A stretch of 64,000 nucleotides of DNA from Serratia surfactantfaciens (lineage in GTDB: Bacteria; Pseudomonadota; Gammaproteobacteria; Enterobacterales; Enterobacteriaceae), in contig NZ_CP016948.1 in NCBI RefSeq assembly GCF_001642805.2, positions 806,001-870,000 on the forward strand. Direction: 5' to 3'. A program made the translations under genes and the position numbers. Every line of letters begins with the position of its first letter. The first letter of the stretch is position 1. The notes under the pieces were generated by a model, which saw nothing but the letters and a program-made list of their open reading frames with translations, was not told the DNA's origin and made no database searches. Of the stretch, positions 53,042-63,362 are shown one piece after another.

Positions 53042-55263
53042 CCGCCGGGAGCCGCGGGCGGTGTCTGTTCTTCATGCGGCTGCGGCGCGCGAGAGATCTG
53101 CATCGCCTGTTGCGGCATGCCGATGCCGGCCCGATCGAAATGGATTTTCACCAGCCGATCGAGGGCGTATTGCACCACCCACTGTTTCAGCGCCTGCGTG
53201 CGCACCGTCACGCGGGTGGTGAACGAGCGATCGCCCAGCGCCACCACGCCGTTGAAGACCGGCTCGCCAATCAGGAAATGCTTCACCTGTTCATCCTGCT
53301 TCAGCGCCGCGATGGCCTGATGCAACACCTCGTTGACCCGATCGATGTCCTCGTCGCGGCTGACGGTGTAGTTGGCGCGGTATACCCCGAACTCACGGGC
53401 ATAGTTGGCCAGCGTGGCGATCGACGAGTACGGCACGATGTGATAGACGCCGTAGTCGTCGCGCAGGCCGATCGAGCGGATGGTCATGCGCTCCACGGTG
53501 CCGGTGATGCCGCTGACGGTGACGTATTCGCCGGTGTTCATGCCGTTTTCGAACTGGATGAACACGCCGGTGATCACGTCTTTCACCAGCGTCTGGGCAC
53601 CGAAGCTGATGGCCAGCCCCAGCGCGCCGGCGCCCGCCAGCAGCGGCGCGATATTGAGCCCTACCTGCGACAGCACGATCATCACGGTGATGGTGCTGAT
53701 AACGATAGCCAGCACGTTGCGAAACAGCGTCAACAGCGTGCGTTCGCGCGCGCTCGGCCGCACGCCGTTGCTCAGCTCCAGCGCCAGGCGATGCTCGATC
53801 ATGCTGGCCATCAGCGTCCAGCTGAACACGGCGATCAGCAGGATCAGCAGGATATGCACCAGCCCGCCGAGCGCCCGCTGGCCATTTTCGCTGCCCGCCC
53901 ACTGGTACAGGTTGATCAGGTGCCAGGCGTCGAGCAGGAACAGCGTCACCGCCAGCACTACCATCACCCGCAGTATCTTCAGCCCGTTGGGGATATAGGA
54001 ATTGATGCGCCGCTCGAGCATCGGGTAGCGCAGATTGACGTCGCTCGGCAGCGAAATGCGGCGAAAAATCCAGCGGGTCAGCATGCCGGACAGCAGGGCG
54101 CCGACGCCGATCACCAGCAGGCTTTTCACCGTGGCGCTCATCATAAAGCGCAGGCTGTTGCCGATGTCGAACTGCGACAGCACGAACAACACCAGAAAAT
54201 AGGCGATCGCCAGCAGGTGCCAGATATGCCCCAGGCCGCGCAGGATCACGCTGAAAAACGCCATCGACCGCTCGGCCAGCAGATTGATCTGTTGCTGTAT
54301 CTGCTTGCGGTTATGCAGGATTAGCCAGATGGCATACAGCGTCAGCGCCAGCATCACCACCAGGTTGACGGCGGCGGCGGCCGGGTAGCTGATCTGCACC
54401 GCCACCACCGGCACCACCACCATCAGGCCATAGCCGATCAGGCCGCTGAGCCAGGCGAGGCGGGTGTTCCAGTAGCGCGCGCTCTGGTCGCTGAAAGGAA
54501 AGGGGCGCAGATAGTCGAAGCCGGGGGCGAAAATCAGTCGCAGCACCGCCTTGAAGAATTCAATCACCGCGAAAGCGCTGAGAAACAGGGTCTGCAGCCG
54601 CAAAATGGTGGCGCTGTCGGCGTGGACGTGGCGGGCGAACAGGTTGCCCGCCGCCAGCGCCAGCAGCAGCACCAGCAGATCGATGGCGAAAGCGCCGAGA
54701 ATGGCGGCGGGGCGCTTATACCATGGGCCGCGCTGCAGCCGCGCGTTGTGTCCCCAACTGCCCATGCGTTTATACAGCGGCGCGATCAGCCGCCGGATCA
54801 GATGGAACAGGGCAAAGGTGACCGCCACCGTCAGCAGAAAGTAGCCCAGCGCGCGGAAAAAGCCGGCGGGATTGAAAACGCGCTTCGGGCCGGAATCGAT
54901 CAGCTTTTGCAGCGCGCCGAGCTTCTGGTTAAAGGTGCCGATGCCTTCCTGCGCCAGCGAGTTCAAGCTGTCGCTCAGCGTGGCCGGCGTCGATGCCTCC
55001 TGGGCGGCCGGCGCGGCGGCGGGGGCGTCACCGGCGGCCTGTTTCAGATGGTTGATGAGGGCCGCGCGCGCCTGGTCGTCTTGCAGCAGATCGGCCAGCG
55101 CGGCATAGGCGGCCTTCTGCTGCTCGCTCTTGTCGGCGGGGGCGGGCGGCGCATTTTGCGCCAGGGCCGGTGGCGCGAAGACGCTCAGGGTCAGCGACAG
55201 CAGCAGGAAAAGCAGATGTTCTCGCAGATGAGAACCTCGTCGGGAGTATGCGTTTGGCGGCAT
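53038..55263 (-). CDS. ybiO: Moderate-conductance mechanosensitive channel YbiO
   Basis: The 741-residue product is a large MscS-family channel of the inner membrane, equal in length to E. coli YbiO. A signal peptide ending ALAQN and a periplasmic helical part precede several transmembrane helices. The conserved pore and beta-domain region is ALGLAISFGAQTLVKDVITGVFIQFENGMNTGEYVTV near residue 545-580. It opens under membrane tension and guards against hypo-osmotic shock. It lies next to glnQPH as in E. coli. AGAGGAAC precedes the ATG. Confidence 0.94.
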   Translation of the reverse strand: MPPNAYSRRGSHLREHLLFLLLSLTLSVFAPPALAQNAPPAPADKSEQQKAAYAALADLLQDDQARAALINHLKQAAGDAPAAAPAAQEASTPATLSDSLNSLAQEGIGTFNQKLGALQKLIDSGPKRVFNPAGFFRALGYFLLTVAVTFALFHLIRRLIAPLYKRMGSWGHNARLQRGPWYKRPAAILGAFAIDLLVLLLALAAGNLFARHVHADSATILRLQTLFLSAFAVIEFFKAVLRLIFAPGFDYLRPFPFSDQSARYWNTRLAWLSGLIGYGLMVVVPVVAVQISYPAAAAVNLVVMLALTLYAIWLILHNRKQIQQQINLLAERSMAFFSVILRGLGHIWHLLAIAYFLVLFVLSQFDIGNSLRFMMSATVKSLLVIGVGALLSGMLTRWIFRRISLPSDVNLRYPMLERRINSYIPNGLKILRVMVVLAVTLFLLDAWHLINLYQWAGSENGQRALGGLVHILLILLIAVFSWTLMASMIEHRLALELSNGVRPSARERTLLTLFRNVLAIVISTITVMIVLSQVGLNIAPLLAGAGALGLAISFGAQTLVKDVITGVFIQFENGMNTGEYVTVSGITGTVERMTIRSIGLRDDYGVYHIVPYSSIATLANYAREFGVYRANYTVSRDEDIDRVNEVLHQAIAALKQDEQVKHFLIGEPVFNGVVALGDRSFTTRVTVRTQALKQWVVQYALDRLVKIHFDRAGIGMPQQAMQISRAPQPHEEQTPPAAPGG

Positions 55264-55378
55264 TGTTCCTCTCTTTGGCGTTCTGTGATCGGCGGATGTC
55301 AGAGCAATACGATGAAAACAATGAATATAGTAGGAAAGGAAGCGCGATGATGCGTGGGAGAGCGTGCGGAATGAAAGC

Positions 55379-55401
55379 GGCGGGCGCGCGGCGCGCCCGC
55401 C
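55379..55401 (-). terminator. GC-rich hairpin after glnQ
   Basis: Eleven-base arms GGCGGGCGCGC / GCGCGCCCGCC pair around one base. On the minus strand the tail is GCTTTCATTC, a poor T run, so it may end the gln transcript only in part. Confidence 0.45.
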
Positions 55402-55416
55402 ATTAATCCGCCGGGA

Positions 55417-56139
55417 TCAGGATACGTGTTGCAGGAACTCCCGCAGGCGCGGGCTCGGCGGATGGTTGATAAGATCGTGCGGGTTGCCGTCTTCGGCAAT
55501 CCGGCCTTTGTCGATAAAGATCAGGCGCGACGCCACTTTTTCGGCAAAGCCGACTTCGTGGGTGACGATAACCATCGTCATGCCTTCCTCGGCCAGATCC
55601 TGCATCACCTTCAGCACTTCGTGGCGCAGCTCCGGATCGAGCGCGGAGGTCGGCTCGTCGAACAGCATCATTTTCGGCTTCACCGCCAGCGCGCGCGCGA
55701 TCGCCACACGCTGCTGCTGGCCGCCCGACAGTTCGGACGGGTAGTGATGGGCGCGTTCCGCCAGACCGACCTTGGCCAGCAGCTCGCGCGCCAGTTTTTC
55801 CGCATCGGACTTCTTCGCGCCACGCACGCGAATCGGGCCGAAGGCGACGTTTTCCAGCGCCGTCAGGTGCGGGAACAGGTAGAACTGCTGGAACACCATG
55901 CCGGCTTCCTGGCGGATCAGCCGGTCGTCCACTTTCGGATCGTTGGCTTTCAGGCCGTCGACGATCAGATCGCCGCTGGTGACCTCTTCCAGCTTGTTGA
56001 TGCAGCGCAGCAGGGTGGATTTGCCGGAGCCGGACGGCCCGATGATCACCACCACTTCGCCTTTGTCGATCTTCAAATCGATGTTGTGCAGCACCTGGGT
56101 TTGGCCAAAATGCTTGGAGACGTTTTTAAATTCAATCAC
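55417..56139 (-). CDS. glnQ: Glutamine ABC transporter ATP-binding protein GlnQ
   Basis: The 240-residue ATPase of the high-affinity glutamine importer has the same length as E. coli GlnQ. Walker A is GPSGSGKST, the signature LSGGQQQR, Walker [13 protein letters not shown] and the switch His in VIVTHEVGF. The start is GTG at 56139 ([11 protein letters not shown] follows). It overlaps glnP by four bases. Confidence 0.96.
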   Translation of the reverse strand: MIEFKNVSKHFGQTQVLHNIDLKIDKGEVVVIIGPSGSGKSTLLRCINKLEEVTSGDLIVDGLKANDPKVDDRLIRQEAGMVFQQFYLFPHLTALENVAFGPIRVRGAKKSDAEKLARELLAKVGLAERAHHYPSELSGGQQQRVAIARALAVKPKMMLFDEPTSALDPELRHEVLKVMQDLAEEGMTMVIVTHEVGFAEKVASRLIFIDKGRIAEDGNPHDLINHPPSPRLREFLQHVS

Positions 56140-56795
56140 AGGATTTTCATCCTTCTTTCCAGACGACGCAGCACGAAGCTCAGCACCAGGGTAATAATCA
56201 GATAGATAACCGCCACGGCGCTCCAGATTTCCAGCGCACGGAAGTTTCCGGCAATAATTTCCTGACCCTGACGGGTCAGTTCCGCCACGCCGATCACGAT
56301 GAACAGCGAGGTGTCTTTGATGCTGATGATCCACTGGTTGCCCAGCGGCGGCAGCATGCGGCGCAGCGCCAGCGGCATAATGACATAGCGGATGGTTTCG
56401 CGGCGCGACAGGCCGAGCGCCAGGCCGGCTTCGCGGAAACCGTTATGAATCGACAGCACCGCGCCGCGGGTGATTTCCGCGATGTAGGCGCCGGAGTTGA
56501 TCATGATGGTCACCACCGCCGCAGTGAACGGGTCGATGCGCAAGTCGCTAAATGCCATCGGTAGGGCGAAGTAGATGAACATCACCTGCACCACGATTGG
56601 CGTGCCGCGGATCACTTCGATAAACACCAACGCGATGTGGTTGGCGATCCAACCGCCGTAGGTGCGGGCAAAGCCGGCGACGAGGCCGATGATCAGGCCG
56701 CCAATCAGACCGAGGACCGAAATCCACAGGGTCATTTTGGCGCCCTCTAACAAGATAGGAATGGCGGGCCAGATGGCGCTCCAGTCGAACTGCAT
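56136..56795 (-). CDS. glnP: Glutamine ABC transporter permease GlnP
   Basis: The 219-residue inner-membrane protein (same length as E. coli GlnP) forms the channel for glutamine. It has five hydrophobic segments and the permease loop around [26 protein letters not shown]. The start is the ATG at 56795 after GGGAGAAATATC. It lies about 100 bases after glnH, with a hairpin between. Confidence 0.95.
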   Translation of the reverse strand: MQFDWSAIWPAIPILLEGAKMTLWISVLGLIGGLIIGLVAGFARTYGGWIANHIALVFIEVIRGTPIVVQVMFIYFALPMAFSDLRIDPFTAAVVTIMINSGAYIAEITRGAVLSIHNGFREAGLALGLSRRETIRYVIMPLALRRMLPPLGNQWIISIKDTSLFIVIGVAELTRQGQEIIAGNFRALEIWSAVAVIYLIITLVLSFVLRRLERRMKIL

Positions 56796-56839
56796 GATAT
56801 TTCTCCCGGTGATCCCAAACGTGGGCATCAGATACAACG

Positions 56840-56871
56840 AAGCGCAGGGGGTTAAGCGACCCCCTGTGCTT
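56840..56871 (-). other. Intercistronic hairpin between glnH and glnP
   Basis: Thirteen-base arms with an AGGGGGT/ACCCCCT core (56840-56852 and 56859-56871, one mismatch) lie 28 bases after the glnH stop. No T run follows. It probably lets glnH be expressed above the membrane genes. Confidence 0.6.
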
Positions 56872-56898
56872 AAGTTAATAACTTGCGAAATTCACAGC

Positions 56899-57669
<771 letters not shown>

Positions 57670-57700
57670 TTACCCATTTTTTATATTGCAGTTGGTGCCA

Positions 57701-57716
57701 TGAAAAAATCGTGCCA
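57701..57716 (-). promoter_or_regulatory. Sigma-54 promoter of glnH with unusual -12
   Basis: On the minus strand TGGCACGATTTTTTCA has a consensus -24 (TGGCACG). The -12 at the required 10-base spacing is TTTC rather than TTGC. It lies 59 bases before the glnH start. Confidence 0.65.
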
Positions 57717-57788
57717 TGTTTTCAACTACTATAAAAACAAAGAGTTATTGCGTGATGTTGTGCCAGTCAGGCGAATTGTTATGGTTAT

Positions 57789-57816
57789 GCACCACAATGA
57801 GGCACCGAAATGGTGC
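57789..57816. promoter_or_regulatory. NtrC-type enhancer sites of glnH
   Basis: GCACC-GAAAT-GGTGC (57802-57816) matches the NtrC consensus in both arms. A second, weaker copy, GCACC-ACAAT-GAGGC, overlaps at 57789-57803. They lie 75-100 bases upstream of the -24 element. Confidence 0.7.
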
Positions 57817-57980
57817 GTAAGAATTATCTTGGTGCACGGGGCTATCATTAACCAAATTTTGGCTGTGAAACAACCGATCTTTAACCTTTTTGCTTCAATA
57901 TTGATAACTAACTCTAACTTTCATGAAGCACTGACGGTGCAAGCGGGGCCGCGAGAGGGGGAAAAGGGGAGCAGATAATG

Positions 57981-58250
57981 CTAGCGCAACTGGCTGTCTT
58001 TGCTGCCGCGCCGGTTGTACAGGCCGTTGGCCGCGTGTTTTTTGTCCTGCTCGGCCTGGCAGGCCAGGCAAAAACGCACGCCGGCTAGCGCCTTGCGGCG
58101 CGCTTCGGGGATCGCTTCCCCACATTCCTGACAATAGCGTTCGCTTTCGCCGTGCCCAAGCGCACCACGCGCGCGCTGCACCGCATCGTCGACGGTGGAA
58201 TCAATCTGATCTTGTACGGCGCCGTCCGCCGCCCAACCGTTAGCCATCAT
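57981..58250 (-). CDS. ybiI: DksA/TraR-type zinc finger protein YbiI
   Basis: The 89-residue product has the C4 zinc finger of the DksA/TraR family near its middle: CQECGEAIPEARRKALAGVRFCLACQ-type spacing, with Cys pairs at CQEC and CLAC about 20 residues apart. The N-terminus DQIDSTVDDAVQRARGAL is short, so it lacks the coiled coil with which DksA reaches into RNA polymerase. The function is unknown. It lies between glnH and dps on the same strand as both. Confidence 0.88.
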   Translation of the reverse strand: MMANGWAADGAVQDQIDSTVDDAVQRARGALGHGESERYCQECGEAIPEARRKALAGVRFCLACQAEQDKKHAANGLYNRRGSKDSQLR

Positions 58251-58316
58251 GACCTCCTTACCAGGTTACCTTAGGGTTAATATGGGGCGTTTTTTGTACA
58301 ATGCAACGGTCGTGTA

Positions 58317-58353
58317 AAAGAAAACAGGCCGGGCAAGAGCCCAGCCTGTTTTT
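58317..58353. terminator. Terminator of dps
   Basis: ACAGGC..GGGC (58324-58334) pairs with GCCC..GCCTGT (58339-58349) around a short loop. It has an A run on one side and T run on the other, so it can act in both directions. Confidence 0.75.
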
Positions 58354-58389
58354 CCCGCGATGAGAGGCGGTCTGTAACGCCTTATGGCG

Positions 58390-58893
58390 TTATTCGATAT
58401 TGGATTCGATGAACCACAGGAACTTGTCCAGATCGCGTGAGGCGGCGGTGAACATATCGGCGGTGTCTTCGTCTTCCACTTCGGTAATGGCTTTACGGAT
58501 GTCGTTCGCTACCGCGCCATAGCGATCGGCCAGCGCTTTCAGGTGCTCTTGCACGCTGTGGATATTGGTCGGGTAGCTTTTCAGCGGCGTCCGATCGTTA
58601 ACGACCTGGACCGTGCCCAGCGCCACGCCGCCCAGTTGCACTACGCGCTCGGCGAAGGTGTCCTGGTGCTCGATGATGGCGGTGCGGAAGCCGTCCAGCA
58701 TTTCATGAACCGCGATGAAGTTTGCGCCGCGCATGTTCCAATGCGCCTGTTTGGTGATCAACGAGAGATCGATGAATTGCACGACCTGATGGTTCAGCGC
58801 CTTAATGGCGGCCAGTTTGATTTTTTCGTCCAGATCGTTACGGGTATACAGCAGATCAGAAGATTTCGTTTTCACCAGTTTAGCGGTACTCAT
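58390..58893 (-). CDS. dps: DNA protection during starvation protein Dps
   Basis: The 167-residue product forms a twelve-subunit ferritin-like shell that binds DNA and oxidises iron with peroxide. Ferroxidase residues are visible: His in [10 protein letters not shown], Asp and Glu in [16 protein letters not shown]. The Lys-rich N-terminus ([20 protein letters not shown]) is the DNA-binding tail. It has a likely extended -10 promoter upstream and its own terminator. Confidence 0.97.
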   Translation of the reverse strand: MSTAKLVKTKSSDLLYTRNDLDEKIKLAAIKALNHQVVQFIDLSLITKQAHWNMRGANFIAVHEMLDGFRTAIIEHQDTFAERVVQLGGVALGTVQVVNDRTPLKSYPTNIHSVQEHLKALADRYGAVANDIRKAITEVEDEDTADMFTAASRDLDKFLWFIESNIE

Positions 58894-59261
58894 ATCAGAT
58901 ATCCTCTTGATTAGTCGTTGTCCTATTTCGTTACGGGATCCATTATAGCAGGAGGATTTATTTTTGCCGTACGAAAATGGCTATTGCACAAATAGGAATA
59001 GCCTGGTGTAAATATTTCAACTCGGCTTTTGTTTTTTATTAATGCATTGAATTTTATTGTTATTTTATTTTTACTGTGCCGTAATTATTATTTACCCAGG
59101 TGACGGTTTTTCTGGGTTATCTTATTTGCATTGAGCACACTGAGCTCAGGAGAATATCCGTCTTGTTATCGTGGTGTTAAATTTAAGCCGATTCAGATTG
59201 ATAGCCGCCATTGATGCCGTTACAGTAGTGAGATTATCCCCATTCTTTATATTGGCGAGTG
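58894..59261. other. AT-rich gap between dps and the P-loop protein gene
   Basis: This 368-base gap contains the dps promoter near its left end and an AT-rich middle (about 59000-59110). Apart from that I see no gene or clear repeat. Confidence 0.6.
58942..58947 (-). promoter_or_regulatory. Extended -10 of dps
   Basis: TGCTATAAT on the minus strand is an extended -10 with TATAAT at 58947-58942, about 49 bases before the dps start. The -35 is weak, as at activator-dependent promoters. Confidence 0.5.
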
Positions 59262-59813
59262 ATGAAAATTAACGTCGTCGGCACCAGCGGCAGCGGTAAA
59301 AGCACCCTGGCGCGCCAACTTGCGGAACGGCTTGGCGTTCCCTATATCGAGATGGACAGGCTCTATTGGCGGCCCGAGTGGCAGGGAACGCCCGATGACG
59401 CGTTTCTGGCGCGGGTTGAGCAGACGCTGGCTGAAGCGGGGGAGGGTTGGGTGCTGGATGGCAACTACAGCCGTTCGCAGCCAATCAAGTGGCGCGAGGT
59501 CGACTATATCCTGTGGCTGGACTACGGTTTCTGCCGCACGCTGTGGCAAGCCGTGCGCCGCGCGTGCCGGCGTGCGGCCAGCAAAAGCGAGCTGTGGCCG
59601 GGCACCGGCAATCGGGAGAGCTTCCGCCGCTCTTTTTTCAGCCGCGAGTCGATTGTGCTCTGGACGATCCGCACCTATGCCAAAAACCGGCGAAAATACC
59701 TGGCGGAGATGGCCCGAGACGATGTCGGGCACCGTTTCGTGCGCTTGCGTTCACCCCGCCAGACCGCCGATTTTCTACGGGCGCTGAGGCAGACTCACAG
59801 CAGCAGTCGGTGA
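59262..59813 (+). CDS. P-loop kinase-like (adenylate-kinase/FlaR-like) protein
   Basis: The 183-residue product starts [20 protein letters not shown], a Walker A motif at residues 7-14, and has the AAA_17/AAA_18 or 'DNA topology modulation' FlaR-like layout: RLYWRPEWQGTPDDAFLARV and GWVLDGNYSR (substrate lid region), then a basic C-terminal half. It may phosphorylate a nucleotide or small metabolite; the substrate is unknown. GTG at 59259 and ATG at 59262 are possible starts. Its end overlaps the convergent YhcH-family gene by 19 bases. Confidence 0.82.
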   Translation: MKINVVGTSGSGKSTLARQLAERLGVPYIEMDRLYWRPEWQGTPDDAFLARVEQTLAEAGEGWVLDGNYSRSQPIKWREVDYILWLDYGFCRTLWQAVRRACRRAASKSELWPGTGNRESFRRSFFSRESIVLWTIRTYAKNRRKYLAEMARDDVGHRFVRLRSPRQTADFLRALRQTHSSSR

Positions 59814-60262
59814 TGGATTTTCACCACCGCTTTCTTAATTTGCTGCGGCTGCTGCCACAAGCAGCCGGCTTTGTATGGCTCCATCTGGAAAAAAATCGCG
59901 AACATGCCGTGTGTCATATGCAGCGTTTGCGGGTGGCGTTTGATGTCCAGCAGCAGCAGGTCGCCGTTTTCCGCGTGGGGATGTTCGCGATGTCCGTCGC
60001 CCGCCAGACCGTATTCGATGCGCTCTTCGCCGCTGATCAGCAGGTGCAGAGTAATGTACTCCTGCTGCATTTCGGCCTGTTTCTCCGCCGCCGCTACCGT
60101 GGTCAGGGTCATCACGTCCATAAAGATGCTGTCGCCGTCGATCGGGTGTCGTCCCGGTGCCAGTTCGGGCAGGTCGCATCGGCGCAACTCGGTCAGGGTT
60201 GAAACCAGCGCCGGCGCGAGTCCACGGCCGAAGCGGGGGTTGAACAGGCTGTTGTGAATCAC
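59795..60262 (-). CDS. YhcH/YjgK/YiaL family protein
   Basis: The 155-residue product matches the YhcH/YjgK/YiaL (EbgC-like) cupin family: the ELAPGRHPIDGDSIFMDVMT start, LHLLISGEERIEYG with metal-binding residues, and GMFAIFFQMEPYKAGC. Members are linked with sugar or sialic acid metabolism. GTG at 60262 behind GGAGAATAACA is the start, giving the usual family length. No sugar operon is adjacent. Confidence 0.85.
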   Translation of the reverse strand: MIHNSLFNPRFGRGLAPALVSTLTELRRCDLPELAPGRHPIDGDSIFMDVMTLTTVAAAEKQAEMQQEYITLHLLISGEERIEYGLAGDGHREHPHAENGDLLLLDIKRHPQTLHMTHGMFAIFFQMEPYKAGCLWQQPQQIKKAVVKIHHRLLL

Positions 60263-60393
60263 TGTTATTCTCCATGTGAGCGAAAGTCCAAATAGCCTGC
60301 GTGCAGGCCAAGAGGAAGTATGCCGGCTTGTCTCGCGGAAAACAGTTAACCCGCCTGCATTCCCGGCGTTGCGGTATGCAGGCGAGCAGGCGC

Positions 60394-61281
60394 TCAGGAA
60401 AGGCTTTCGAGGCGTGGTTTGGGACGGATGGTCAGGGTGGAGCCCATGGAGGCGGCGATGATGGCCGCCAGCGCCAGCCATTGCACGCCACTCAGGTGTT
60501 CGCCGAGGAACAGCATGCCGGACAGCGCCGCCATCGCCGGTTCCAGGCTCATCAGGGTGCCGAAGGTGCGCGCCGGGATTTTGGGCAGGGCGATAATCTC
60601 CAGCGAGTAAGGCAGCGCGGTGGAGAGAACCGCCACCGCCAGCGCCACCGGCAGAATATCGATGTTGAACAGTGCGGCGCCGGTTTGCCACGCGCCGATC
60701 GGGCAGAACACCAGCGCGGCGATCAGCGAGCCGAGCGCCACCGTGCCGGGGCCGTGATCGCCGCCGGCCTTCTGACCGAAGATAATATAGACCGCCCAGC
60801 AGGCGCCGGCCCCGAGCGCGCAGGCGGCGCCGAACGGATCGATCCCGGCCACGCCGTGGCCGAGCGGCAGCAGGAACCACAGCCCGGCGATCGCCAGTGC
60901 CACCCACAGGAAGTCGATCGGTCGCCGCGACGAAAACATGGCCACCGCCAGCGGGCCGGTGAACTCCAGCGCCACGGCGATGCCGAGCGGCACCGTGCGC
61001 AACGACAGATAGAACAAGTAGTTCATCGCGCCGAGCGACAGGCCGTAGATCAGCAGCGGCAAGCGGCTGCCGGCGGTGATGCGCATGCGCCACGGGCGGA
61101 AGATAATGAACAAAATCAGGGTGCCGAGGAAAAGACGCAGCGTGGTGATGCCTTCCGCGCCCACGATCGGGAACAGGCTTTTGGCCAACGAGGCGCCGCT
61201 CTGGATCGACACCATGGCGATGATTAATAAACAGATAGGCAGCAGCGCGGAGGGCGCTCTGCCGGAAGTAGATAACGACAT
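60394..61281 (-). CDS. rhtA: Threonine/homoserine exporter RhtA
   Basis: The 295-residue inner-membrane protein with ten hydrophobic segments in two EamA repeats matches RhtA. Examples are MVSIQSGASLAKSLFPIVGA, PLGIAVALEFTGPLAVAMFSSRRP and LSTALPYSLEIIALPKIPARTFGTLMS. It exports threonine, homoserine and other amino acids. It lies between dps and ompX as in E. coli. Confidence 0.95.
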   Translation of the reverse strand: MSLSTSGRAPSALLPICLLIIAMVSIQSGASLAKSLFPIVGAEGITTLRLFLGTLILFIIFRPWRMRITAGSRLPLLIYGLSLGAMNYLFYLSLRTVPLGIAVALEFTGPLAVAMFSSRRPIDFLWVALAIAGLWFLLPLGHGVAGIDPFGAACALGAGACWAVYIIFGQKAGGDHGPGTVALGSLIAALVFCPIGAWQTGAALFNIDILPVALAVAVLSTALPYSLEIIALPKIPARTFGTLMSLEPAMAALSGMLFLGEHLSGVQWLALAAIIAASMGSTLTIRPKPRLESLS

Positions 61282-61681
61282 CCTTAACGGGCCTTTTATG
61301 CGCCGTTCCTCAGCCTTGAGAAAACGGTCGAAACGGGGATGCGAGCAGTGTAAATGAAATGACGAAAATCTGTCTGAGAAAAGCGCGTATCGCGGTGAAA
61401 TCCGCCGATCCTCGGATGAGATGTGGCGAATTTGGTCAAAAAGTGCGCTTTTTCTTAAGAATTATCTGGATATTAAATAGGTGATTTTTGTCACAGAAAG
61501 CCGTAGAATACGGCCGAAAATAGAGCGAAAAGAAGAGGATACACTGTTCTTGAAATCTTCTGTTACACGATATAAAGCATTAGACACTCATTTCAAGGCA
61601 GAGTTTCACGCTAATTTTTGTTATATTTTCAAAGCATGAACAAATGGATGTACTTAATAATAAAACGCGTTTGAGGTGGTT
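61282..61681. other. Gap between rhtA and ompX
   Basis: This 400-base gap holds the divergent promoters of rhtA and ompX. It is AT-rich from about 61440, as expected for a regulated ompX leader. No open frame or RNA gene was recognised. Confidence 0.6.
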
Positions 61682-62200
61682 ATGAAAAAAATTGCATGTC
61701 TTTCCGCAGTAGCAGCTTGCGTATTAGCAGTTAGCGCAGGTACCGCATTCGCTGGTCAGAGCACCGTATCCGCTGGCTATGCGCAGGGTGATTTCCAAGG
61801 CGTTGCTAACAAGGCCGACGGTTTCAACCTGAAATACCGTTACGAGTTCGACAACAACCCACTGGGCGTAATCGGTTCCTTTACCCACCTGGAAAAGGAC
61901 GGTTCTCAGGACGGTTTCTACAACAAAGCTCAGTACAACTCTATCTCTGCCGGTCCAGCATACCGCATCAATGACTGGGCGAGCATCTACGGTCTGGTTG
62001 GCCTGGGTTACGGTAAATTCACTACCAACGCTCAGAACGGCACTTCTCGTCACGACACCGCTGACTACGGCTTCACCTACGGTGCCGGTCTGCAGTTCAA
62101 CCCAATCGAGAACGTTGCCCTGGATGTTGGTTACGAGCAGAACCGCATTCGCAGCGTTGACGTTGGCACCTGGAACGTTGGCGTAGGCTACCGCTTCTAA
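61682..62200 (+). CDS. ompX: Outer membrane protein OmpX
   Basis: The 172-residue product forms an eight-stranded outer-membrane barrel. The signal peptide ends GTAFAGQ, and SVDVGTWNVGVGYRF gives the terminal Phe. The codon use is strongly biased to preferred codons, unlike most neighbours, as expected for an abundant protein. GAGGTGG precedes the ATG. OmpX is tied to membrane stress and to small-RNA control in relatives. Confidence 0.97.
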   Translation: MKKIACLSAVAACVLAVSAGTAFAGQSTVSAGYAQGDFQGVANKADGFNLKYRYEFDNNPLGVIGSFTHLEKDGSQDGFYNKAQYNSISAGPAYRINDWASIYGLVGLGYGKFTTNAQNGTSRHDTADYGFTYGAGLQFNPIENVALDVGYEQNRIRSVDVGTWNVGVGYRF

Positions 62201-62252
62201 GTGTGTTCGTGCCTGCGGGCATGAACCTGCGGCAAGCTTTGCCGCACTCGAT

Positions 62253-62282
62253 AAAAAATCCGCCTCCGGGCGGATTTTTTTT
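62253..62282. terminator. Two-way terminator of ompX and the nitrilase gene
   Basis: ATCCGCC (62258-62264), loop TCCG and GGCGGAT (62269-62275) have an A run before and a T run after. A second perfect hairpin (TGCGGCAA/TTGCCGCA, 62228-62246) lies just upstream. Confidence 0.88.
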
Positions 62283-62287
62283 ATCTG

Positions 62288-63271
62288 TTACTTGCCGCCG
62301 CGCTCCGTCGGTTGCGTCGAGAACCGTGCGCTGCGGGCATCGCGCTCGTAGCCCTGCGGCTCGGTCAATAATCCATACAGCTCGGGGCGTCGTCCGTAAA
62401 TCCAGCGGCGACCGGTGCTGAGCGGGATCAATGTCAGATCGAGTTCTGCGCTGACCATCCGGTCTTCCGCCGCCCAGGTCTCTGCCACGATGCGGCCGTA
62501 AGGATCGAGGATCATGGCGTTGCCGGTGCGTATCTCATCATCATCGCGGCCCACGCCGTTGCTGAATAGCAAAAACACGCCATTGTCGTGAGCGCGCGCC
62601 GGTAGCCAGCGCATCAGCCAGCCGCGGCCGTGTTCGCCGCGAAAAGCGGCTTCGATCGCCTGCGGATCTTCCGCGCGCCGCTGCCACAGCGCCTGCGGGA
62701 TCGGCTTCATGCCGTGCGGGCTACGCGAGTGGGTGCCACCGGTCTGGTGCGGGGCGATCAGCACCTCCGCTCCCAGCAGCGCCGTTGCGCGCACATTCTC
62801 CACCAGATTATTGTCCCAGCAGATCAACACGCCCACGCGCACGCCCCAGGGCGTATCGAACACCGTATAGCGGTCGCCGCTGGCGATGGCCGGGTGCTCG
62901 AAGGCGTGCAGCTTGCGGTGCACGTGCAGTTCGCCGTCCGGCAGGCAAACGGCGTAGGCGTTGTAACAGCGGCCGTCGTCGCCCAGCTCGATCAGCCCGA
63001 CGCCAATCGCCATGTTGTAACGCTCCGCCAGCGGGCGAATGCGCGCCAGCGAAGGGCTGTTCGCCATCGGTTCCGCCAGCGCCCGCACTTCGGCGTCGGA
63101 CAGATGGCGCACGTGCCAATAGCCGGTGATGCACATTTCCGGGAAGGCCAGCAGCTGTATCTGCTGCTCGGCCGCCTGGGCGATAAAGCGCTCGATGATC
63201 GACAGGTTGTAATTCTTATCGTTGGCGCGATGCTGGAATTGCACCGTGGCGGCGCGTAATGAAGGGGTCAT
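62288..63271 (-). CDS. Nitrilase superfamily carbon-nitrogen hydrolase
   Basis: The 327-residue product has the Glu-Lys-Cys triad of the nitrilase superfamily: Glu in AFPEMCITGYW near 49, Lys in VHRKLHAFEHP near 125, and Cys in GVLICWDNNLVENVR near 160. It is likely an amidase or N-carbamoyl-type hydrolase. The start at 63271 follows GGAGAG. It diverges from a LysR gene with a palindrome in between. Confidence 0.88.
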   Translation of the reverse strand: MTPSLRAATVQFQHRANDKNYNLSIIERFIAQAAEQQIQLLAFPEMCITGYWHVRHLSDAEVRALAEPMANSPSLARIRPLAERYNMAIGVGLIELGDDGRCYNAYAVCLPDGELHVHRKLHAFEHPAIASGDRYTVFDTPWGVRVGVLICWDNNLVENVRATALLGAEVLIAPHQTGGTHSRSPHGMKPIPQALWQRRAEDPQAIEAAFRGEHGRGWLMRWLPARAHDNGVFLLFSNGVGRDDDEIRTGNAMILDPYGRIVAETWAAEDRMVSAELDLTLIPLSTGRRWIYGRRPELYGLLTEPQGYERDARSARFSTQPTERGGK

Positions 63272-63313
63272 GGTCTCTCTCCGGTTGGGGTCTGCGTTGA
63301 TTACAGCAGGCAG

Positions 63314-63334
63314 ATTGATTACTGTATAATCAAT
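63314..63334. promoter_or_regulatory. Candidate LysR site before the nitrilase gene
   Basis: ATTGATTA (63314-63321) and TAATCAAT (63327-63334) form a perfect repeat with a 5-base spacer between the divergent nitrilase and LysR genes. It fits the T-N11-A pattern. Confidence 0.5.
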
Positions 63335-63362
63335 TAAATTCCCTATTCGATAACTTGATGGA

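Noticed and set aside
59795..61093. 432-codon minus-strand frame covering rhtA sequence in another frame and the YhcH-family gene
   Set aside because: Only the last 155 codons after the GTG at 60262 make a family match; the upstream part is rhtA out of frame.
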